A DNA stretch of 64,000 nt, taken from Seiridium cupressi (Eukaryota; Ascomycota; Sordariomycetes; Amphisphaeriales; Sporocadaceae). Position 1 is the first letter of the stretch; every line of letters begins with the position of its first letter. The DNA is taken from the NCBI GenBank assembly GCA_036674765.1, contig JARVKI010000008.1, positions 682,001 through 746,000 on the forward strand. Direction: 5' to 3'. This document shows, piece by piece, positions 57,839-64,000 of the stretch. Under the pieces are notes generated by a model, which saw nothing but the letters and a program-made list of their open reading frames with translations, did not search any database and had not been told where the DNA came from. The position numbers and the translations under genes are program-made.

Positions 57839-58444
57839 GTAGTAAGTAAACGCTTCAGTTCATTTGTCTGCGAGATGTTTAGCTATGTTGAGCTGGAGGA
57901 TCTGCGCGATGCGAGCGATGCCTAAAAGGGCAGAGCTTTTGAATATCGACCAATCAAAGAGTGCAAAGGCCGGTTAAATTCATGGCATACGAACATTGCA
58001 GACATAGCGGGAAAGATTCACGGGAGAGTATCGGCAGCTCGATTGCCGCTTGTATGGCCACCGGATCGAGCCAGATGTCACCCCGATGCTACATACTCAT
58101 CAGAAATACTTCACGCCTTATATCAGTCTAGAATATCGTGTAATGAGATCGACATTTGGGCTCTCCTCCAGTCACATTTTCCAAAATAAAGGCATCATAC
58201 TGAGCTACCAAAACTTCCATATAATATGGTGCACATCAGTTCCTCATGCAGAGTCACACGTACAAGCGATTTCGCTGCTTGATAGGTCATTGTCTTATAG
58301 AGAGGGCAGAATAAACATAGAAACGAGCAAGAAATCATAGAAAAGCCGAGAATCGATATGGAAGATAATTAGAGATTGATATCTTCCACCTCCGTTCTCT
58401 TGACTCAAAAACCACACCGTTCCACCCTTACAGAGTCTGGCTCA
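57839..58444. other. Intergenic region
   Basis: Promoter of the reductase; no gene recognised. Confidence 0.4.
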
Positions 58445-58726
58445 TCAAACATGTCGTCTAAGCCCTGCATGTACAGATCTAGCCGATTTGTCACGCAACG
58501 TGATCGAGAAGTGAGGGTGAAAGATGAATATTCTGTTATTCTCGTGAGTCGAGACGTCTTTCAGTGGGACTTGCGTGAGCTGTTTGCGTATCTCCTTGGC
58601 CACCGCCTGGTTCTTCATGGCCTCAGCGCGTTGCCGGTCATCGATATCTACAAACTCGCCGTAGTCGAAGTTTCGGAACGGCTTGAGGATCGCGGCTGTC
58701 AGCCAACTTGCCTTCTGGGCGGCCAT
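58445..58726 (-). CDS. Small protein of unknown function (93 aa), uncertain
   Basis: Opens in a good context (AAGATGG) as MAAQKASWLTAAILKPFRN, with a short N-terminus that could target mitochondria, then a charged helical part (DDRQRAEAMKNQAVAKEIRKQ). Its last 25 or so residues lie in the left arm of a 41-bp inverted repeat, so the real end may differ (an intron or a rearrangement). Not recognised. Confidence 0.35.
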   Translation of the reverse strand: MAAQKASWLTAAILKPFRNFDYGEFVDIDDRQRAEAMKNQAVAKEIRKQLTQVPLKDVSTHENNRIFIFHPHFSITLRDKSARSVHAGLRRHV

Positions 58727-58908
58727 CTTGAGATGCGCGATGCGGTGTGGTTGTGGGTAGGTATCGGTTACTGCGTGGACTTTGAGAAGGGATGTGCTTT
58801 CTTTCGCGGTAGATGAGTATCCCGATTCTCGATCGCAACGATATTCGGGCGCCCGACGAACTTACCAATTCATCTTTCACCCTTACTTCTCGATCACGTT
58901 GCGTGACA
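58489..58908. repeat. 41-bp inverted repeat with 338-base spacer
   Basis: 58489-58529 and 58868-58908 are inverted copies with one mismatch. Only 41 bp match, and no transposase or target duplication is visible. The left arm falls in the small open frame; the spacer holds its start. Confidence 0.8.
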
Positions 58909-59499
58909 CGATTCCAGATTTGTTTGACTGTGCGAGAAACTTCTAGCCGCCGCCCCCTTTGGTAACATACATCATGCTCATGACCCACTATGAGCAGGTT
59001 TACCATGGGATCGAGCAAATAAATTTAAGACAAAGCTTTATGTATCATTCTTACTGATCCTTCCCTTGTCCACAAGCGTGAGACAAGAAAGATGGCGCAA
59101 CGGTAGAAGTCCCACCAAAAGAAGACAAGTTAAAGGGGGTTCGAAAAAAAAAAGCCACATAGAAAAAAAAAAGATTCTACCGAGAGACGTAGGCCAGCGC
59201 TAGCCGAACTCTTTTGCCAGTTGATTCTACTAAACGAGTAGCGAATGTGATTCCTAAAGAAGTATACATGATACATATTTTTCAGTACTCTTTGATAAAC
59301 ATAGTCTAAATATCATGTTAGCAGATTTTTTGTATGGGAAGTCAAAGCCCACGCATCCGAGAAACTAAAGTGCGGTACAGGAAATGGAGTAGATATCACC
59401 CCAAAGGTCTCATACTGGAGGTTGAGTGGCAATGTCAGTAGTAGCCAGTTGACCTAGTCAAGTATCCGGAATATCATCCATATCAATCCTAACTCCCCA
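58909..59499. other. Intergenic, A-rich stretches
   Basis: Two A-runs near 59140-59170; no gene seen. Confidence 0.4.
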
Positions 59500-60300
59500 A
59501 AGCACTCCCAGCTAACGACCGAAACACTTTTCGGTTCACCCACCTCAGCGACTCCCCCTTCTTCCATCACAACCACGCTGTCGAATTCCAGTACAAACTA
59601 CAGCCGGTGCGAAACCGTCACGATGGTATACCCTTCGAAGTCGCGCATGATGATGCCTCTTAAGCACGGCCCGTGTCATAATCTACAGAGCTGCTGTTTT
59701 CGTCGAGCAATAGAACACCACCTACCATGCCTGGCTCCCCATGGGCTCATACGCGCTTGTTAGAACGGTTCTTGCGAGGCTAAGAAGCTTTTTTTTTTTT
59801 TTTTGGCTCTGAATAAACATATGGCTCGCCATGCCTGCAACCCATCCACCGGGACTGTCCACGATGGCGTTCGGCCCGACTTCTTGTAGGGCGGGGCGGC
59901 ACTCAGCTTCACTGACGTCTCCAGGAAGGTTAATATTCTTCTGGAAGGAGGTCCCGTCTGGTAGGAGAGCTTTGTCCTTGGTCACGGGGACGACGCGCTG
60001 CCGGAAAATTGCGCGGTTGATTTTGCACAAGGGGTAATGATTCGATGGCGAGGCTGTACTCGGTGGTTACAATAGGATCGAGTCGGCGAAGCAGTAGAAA
60101 AGTCAGCGATGATTAGCCGCTGAGTGACTGTTAGGTCTCTATGAAAAGGAGTGGGGATAATGGCTTAGAGCCGAGTCGTGGGCATCTGACTGAGAATTTG
60201 CCTTCCCGTGCGGCCGCAAATAGCGACCTTCTCCCCTAGTGCTATCGAAATATCTTTACATTTGAGAGCGAGATGTTCCATATGACAGAGACGAAGCGAC
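59500..60300 (-). pseudogene. Decayed ABC-C transporter, second nucleotide-binding domain
   Basis: Remnants of an MRP-type ABC transporter in the right order on the minus strand but in several frames. Walker A region GEKVAICGRTGR at about 60239-60201 has lost the Gly-Lys-Ser. Next come FRQRVVPV and LLPDGTSF...GDVSEAECRPALQEVG (60010-59880), the signature region where a 16-base T run (59789-59804) turns the motif into SQKKKKKLLSLAR, Walker B GGVLLLDENSSSVDYDTGRA (59730-59680), and DFEGYTIVTVSHRL before a stop, then a VVVMEEG end (near 59560). Membrane domains are not recognisable upstream. Stops and shifts are many; it cannot be functional. Confidence 0.72.
59789..59804 (+). repeat. T16 homopolymer inside the ABC pseudogene
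   Basis: The run sits exactly at the ABC signature motif, coding a Lys string on the minus strand. Confidence 0.85.
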
Positions 60301-60657
60301 CCTCCCCACTCGAGCCACTAGCAAAGACGTGCTTGATAAGCTCAAGTCACTGAAAGAGAGAGTGACAGAGACATCATATTCGTTGACTGGCCGGGCTCGA
60401 GACACCACCATCGATTCTAGAGCCATCCCAATTCGCATGAGCTCGGAGAAGGTAGAAAGGGTAAAGTTCCGGCAAGGACCTTTTGATGTACATAGGGGCG
60501 GCAGCCCTTTCAGTGCGACGACTCGCCGCATCCAGAGCGGGCTTGTCTGAGGGATTGTAGACTGATTGGAACGATAATTCTCGATACTCCCACAATCACT
60601 TCGGCCATTGTCGAATGATGGCAGCCTAGTACTCTCAGGCTGCCCGCTGAGCCATCC

Positions 60658-61190
60658 CTAATGTTTTCGTGGCCGTTTCTCAGACCTCTTGCGATAGTGT
60701 CGGTGAGCACGCCAAAGGTTCTGCAACTCTTCCTAGTGGGGGTGTTAAATATGAAAGTTTGACTGCAGTAGCTCTGGCGTACTTACCTGGTCCAGCTCTC
60801 GTGGAAGATGAAAATGGTACTCGCCCAATTGAGTCTACAAAATGTCAGCTCATCTCAAGTTATTCATCAAGGGGACCACGCACTTACGTCGTATGACCAA
60901 CTAGGAAAGAGTTGGTCCAAGAACTTCGTCACCGCCCCCACGTCGTTGTATCGGAGTGGGATGATCTGGTCGACCATGGCGGCTGATTTGTGTCGTGCAA
61001 GTAGGAGAATGCCTCGAAAAGTGCCCGGAAAAAGCCTGTAGCGGGGAATCTCAGATTTCCACGACAATCTCGCGCATCACATAATACTGTTGCATTCGAC
61101 ATGTGGTGTCATCTTTTTGGTCGATCAGTTCGGTTGGGTGACATGTTGCCCTAGAAGGGAAACCCGACATCAGTCAGACAGAAAGCCAAT
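60658..61190 (-). pseudogene. Probable eroded spliced gene, unknown function
   Basis: Three short pieces on the minus strand join with canonical sites in phase 0: a first exon ending at 60888, 60834-60787 (GTAAGT donors at 60887 and 60786) and 60732-60658, which ends in a basic tail (HYRKRSEKRPRKH). The first exon holds DQIIPLRYNDVGAVTKFLDQ. Farther upstream, CHPTELIDQKDDTTCRMQQ and YYVMREIVVEI lie in another frame with a stop at the join, so at least one shift or an unseen intron is needed. No domain recognised; it may be a fossil or a poorly resolved live gene. Confidence 0.35.
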
Positions 61191-61563
61191 CACGAGGATT
61201 ATGGGGCGCATTTGCGGAGCTATCGATGCACAAGGTGTGAGTTGGTCGGGGCAACGTGCATACACGATACGCCCGGTATCAATTGGATCTAGTTCTAGTA
61301 GCAATTGGAAACGGATTACAATTTCTTTTTATTGCAACATAGCGCTACTTCGCTGGCACGAATCATCATCGTCGACAAAGTGGAGCAGGGCGGGTTTCAG
61401 TGGTTGAGGCGAAGTACATACCTGAACGCATGCACACAGCCTCAGGCTGCGAACTACCCCTCGTTTGAGCAAAGGGGTATGTGAGCCCCTTATCACCTCA
61501 TTCTCAATTCAAGGTCAATTTGTCGATATGCTTTATAGATAATTGAGAACGGCTGGAGTTGAA
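61191..61563. other. Intergenic region before the CorA-like gene
   Basis: Promoter of the 61564 gene; nothing else seen. Confidence 0.35.
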
Positions 61564-63273
61564 ATGGATTTCCCGTACAAAGATCCCGCGTTTGACGATC
61601 ACGATTTGGGTAACGTGTTCGAATACGAAGAGCGCGAAAGTCTGGTGGTGTGGCGAACAGACGACGACGAAGTAAGCCCCGGAAGCAGAAATATGATCCC
61701 TGGATCTCTGACAGAGTGTGCTAGGAAGTTATTGAACAAACGGTTAGGAACGACTTGGACTGGAATAAATGGTCCGAACAAGTGGGTCGATCCAGAATAT
61801 CCCGAGTCTTAAAAGTACCTAAGTTAAAAGGAGTCCAGGAACCATTTTGCTCTGTAGAAGAGCGACGTAGGGGTTTAGAAGTCATGTGAGTGAAGACAGA
61901 CTGATCTTTTACCACGTATCATACTAATCCGCCTCTGCTAAGACTGGCGGGTAGGAAGGCGGAAGGCAAGGGGCACAATGGTAGCATTCTTGAATACCTT
62001 CCGTTTTCGCGATTGAGCTTTGAGCGACTGGCTTGTATTCTACGAATCCATGGCGACATTGCTCGCGTGATCAATCGTTCAGACACTGCTATATTCTCCG
62101 ACATCAACGTCGAGGACCAGGAAGTTGATGAAATTTGTTTGTGATTGCGAAGCTGTTTGTCGAGCCGACTACTATGTCATAGACTACACCTGTCGGACGA
62201 CAAGCAAATGGCCAGGAGATTTGGCTGTTGCATCAACCTTTAACCACAACGATGGATTCACGGCGTCGGTCGTTTTCGGCTGTGACAAGTCAACTAGAGA
62301 CTCCATTGCGGCTCGCATCACCAACTTCGATGGTTCCTGCACACACCCGCTCATTGTCATCGCGATAGTAGTGGAATTGGAGCGAGAGAGACACCATGAA
62401 CTAGTTAAAGCACAGGTTAAAAACTTGCTGCTTCGGGTGTACGACATGAGCAATGCAACAAAGATCTCAAAGACATCCAAGCTAGCGGGACAAAATATAG
62501 CCATTCACTCATGGGTTGAAGTTTCTCAGCTAAGGACGACTTTAGAACTCTGGAAGACACAGCTACTTGAAATGGTTACACATATCGACGAGCTTGAGTG
62601 CAGATTACAGAGATTCGGGTCCGAGCCAAGAGGGGCACTGAGTAAGGAATTTATAGCACAGTCACCTAAGACACTCTGCGAAGTCGATGATACTTGTGAT
62701 ACTCACAATATAGATTGGCAAACTCAATGCAGTCAGACTGGCCGTCGGATCAAGAATCGACTGCTTGAGATTGTTTACGAATACGATGAGAACATCAAGG
62801 ACTGCACCATGGTAATAAATAGAGTCACCCTTGCATCCCAATTGGTCAGTGCAAACTATATAGATTGGTCGCAAACTAATGCCGAATAGTCTTGGAACCA
62901 AATTGGCTATCAAGATGCCCAAGCCAATCTCAAAATTGCTTTGGACACAAGAAAGGACTCAGGTCAAATGAGATCTATCGCAATTCTCACCATGATATTC
63001 CTACCGGCAACGTTTGTTTCAGTAAGTCCTCCACTCATAGGTTCTTCCTTTCCTTTTCAGATAAAAACTAAACCGAGGCTGAAATGTAATCTCTAGTCGC
63101 TATTTTCCATGTCCTTCTTCAACTGGTCGCCTGAAGAGGGTGAAAACATTCTCTCACCTTACGTTTGGATTTATCCAGTCATCACAATTGGGATTACAGC
63201 AATCGTCGTGGTGTTATGGTGGAGGTTTATGAGAGGGCGAAATACAACCGTAATCGAGAAGTCGCCCGTATAG
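61564..63273 (+). CDS. Fungal CorA-like membrane protein (475 aa)
   Basis: Member of the large fungal CorA-like group, related to Mg2+ channels. Six exons: 61564-61771, 61831-61885, 61943-62136, 62183-62844, 62890-63021 and 63097-63273; frame is kept throughout. A TAG in frame at 62887-62889 lies in the fourth intron (GTCAGT...ATAG), whose removal gives TLASQL-SWNQIGYQDAQ, a family segment. Near the C-terminus come RSIAILTMIFLPATFVS-SLFSM (first membrane span), FFNWSPEEG and YVWIYPVITIGITAIVVVLWW (second span). The Gly-Met-Asn filter of true CorA is absent (YVWIY instead), so ion transport is not assured. The first intron has a weak donor (GTCCGA), making the extreme N-terminus less certain. 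Confidence 0.72.
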
Positions 63274-64000
63274 CCGACTTAATAAAAACATATGTTTGTT
63301 TGGGGACTTTATTGTCCCCGATGCAACGTGAGTGTAAATTGTGTGTGTGGAGGCCAGGGGCCAGCGTTATGCGTGTATCTAGCCAAGACTTCCCGCTGAA
63401 ATAGCACTGCAGCTATATATGCTTATTTTCTTATCACATAGGTATACATTCTGCGAGCTTCCGGTATAGCATTATCAGTGATTAATGGCTTGTGATTCTA
63501 CCAAACGTGTCCTCTTCTTATGGGATTGGTGTCACGAACTGGCGCAGCTGGACAGCTCGTATTACCAGTTGGTGGATTTAGGTATATAAGTTTAAGCTCC
63601 GGAGTTTACCTACAGCTCCATCTTCAATGCAGCTCGGCTAACGTGGGCAGACTACATGGGATCAATCCACGCGCTCTGGCTCCCTCAGTATCTTGACATG
63701 GGGCAAAACCGACCTCCTGAGCTGGGCCGATGAAGGCTCATAAAGACTGAAGAATATACCGCAGGGATGGTCTGGGTACCAGACGCGCCTAGGACGATGA
63801 TCTGGGTGCATATTTTGTGACGTGGTCCTCAAAATCTGTGCGTTCATTCTCGATGCAGTGGCGTCCTTTCAAGCTGATTATGTCACAGTATACTGAGAAC
63901 AGGCATGACTCATTCAGGCACTGCACTGACTCCTCTATATATCCGTTCGGCCTTGACTAACGACTTCACGACCTGCCAGGCACCATCCACTTATATCAAC
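63274..64000. other. Right-edge intergenic region
   Basis: No gene supported. A TATATAT-like string near 63940 could be the promoter of a plus-strand gene beyond the window. Confidence 0.35.

Noticed and set aside
62887..62889. In-frame TAG in the CorA-like gene as a nonsense mutation
   Set aside because: It lies in a 45-base GT...AG intron whose removal gives the conserved family sequence.
1..64000. CRISPR arrays, operons, phage or insertion sequences
   Set aside because: The window is eukaryotic, with spliced genes; no direct-repeat array or transposase was found.

Overview
The window is nuclear DNA of a filamentous ascomycete (Pezizomycotina, probably Eurotiales of the Aspergillus/Penicillium type). 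This rests on genes broken by many short introns of about 45-80 bases with GT...AG ends, on Zn2Cys6 regulators, on 2EXR and fungal CorA-like families, and on a Kex2-type secreted repeat precursor. It is not a plasmid, phage or bacterial contig. I rebuilt gene models by hand: every intron quoted keeps the frame and restores a family motif, but no transcript data were available.

Layout. 1-1533: 3' part of RNA polymerase I subunit RPA34. 2764-13446: accessory block with a phenylalanine ammonia-lyase-like enzyme, a structured Pol III-like element, an unknown gene with an in-frame stop, an aldo-keto reductase and two divergent Zn2Cys6 regulators. 15018-16435: AUR1 (inositol phosphorylceramide synthase). 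16436-22158: gene desert. 22159-30888: core genes, namely a calmodulin-dependent kinase, an ICT1-type mitochondrial release factor, NAB3, and tRNA-Gln(CUG) with a 15-base intron. 31510-37233: sugar transporter, P-loop kinase and Gal4-like regulator, which look like a small catabolic unit. 37902-38345: secreted cysteine-rich protein. 39338-41088: SAS2 acetyltransferase. 41553-48330: four 2EXR genes in tandem, one frameshifted. 51149-51750: nuclear ATP9. 54411-54809: secreted precursor with four Kex2-cut repeats. 55561-57838: alpha/beta hydrolase and a second aldo-keto reductase. 58445-61190: a small unknown gene, an inverted repeat, a decayed ABC-C transporter and a second eroded gene. 61564-63273: fungal CorA-like membrane protein.

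Housekeeping genes (RPA34, AUR1, CMK, ICT1, NAB3, SAS2, ATP9) alternate with accessory islands where regulators, secreted proteins, tandem paralogues and pseudogenes collect. The most interesting candidate is the repeat precursor at 54411-54809: its layout (signal peptide, four near-identical blocks each closed by Lys-Arg, two followed by Glu-Ala) is that of fungal kexin-processed peptides such as pheromone and dikaritin precursors, yet no dikaritin enzyme is visible beside it. Other points worth a look are the 2EXR array, the triple-hairpin Pol III-like element near 5.1 kb, and the lyase with a Leu-Leu selectivity pair.
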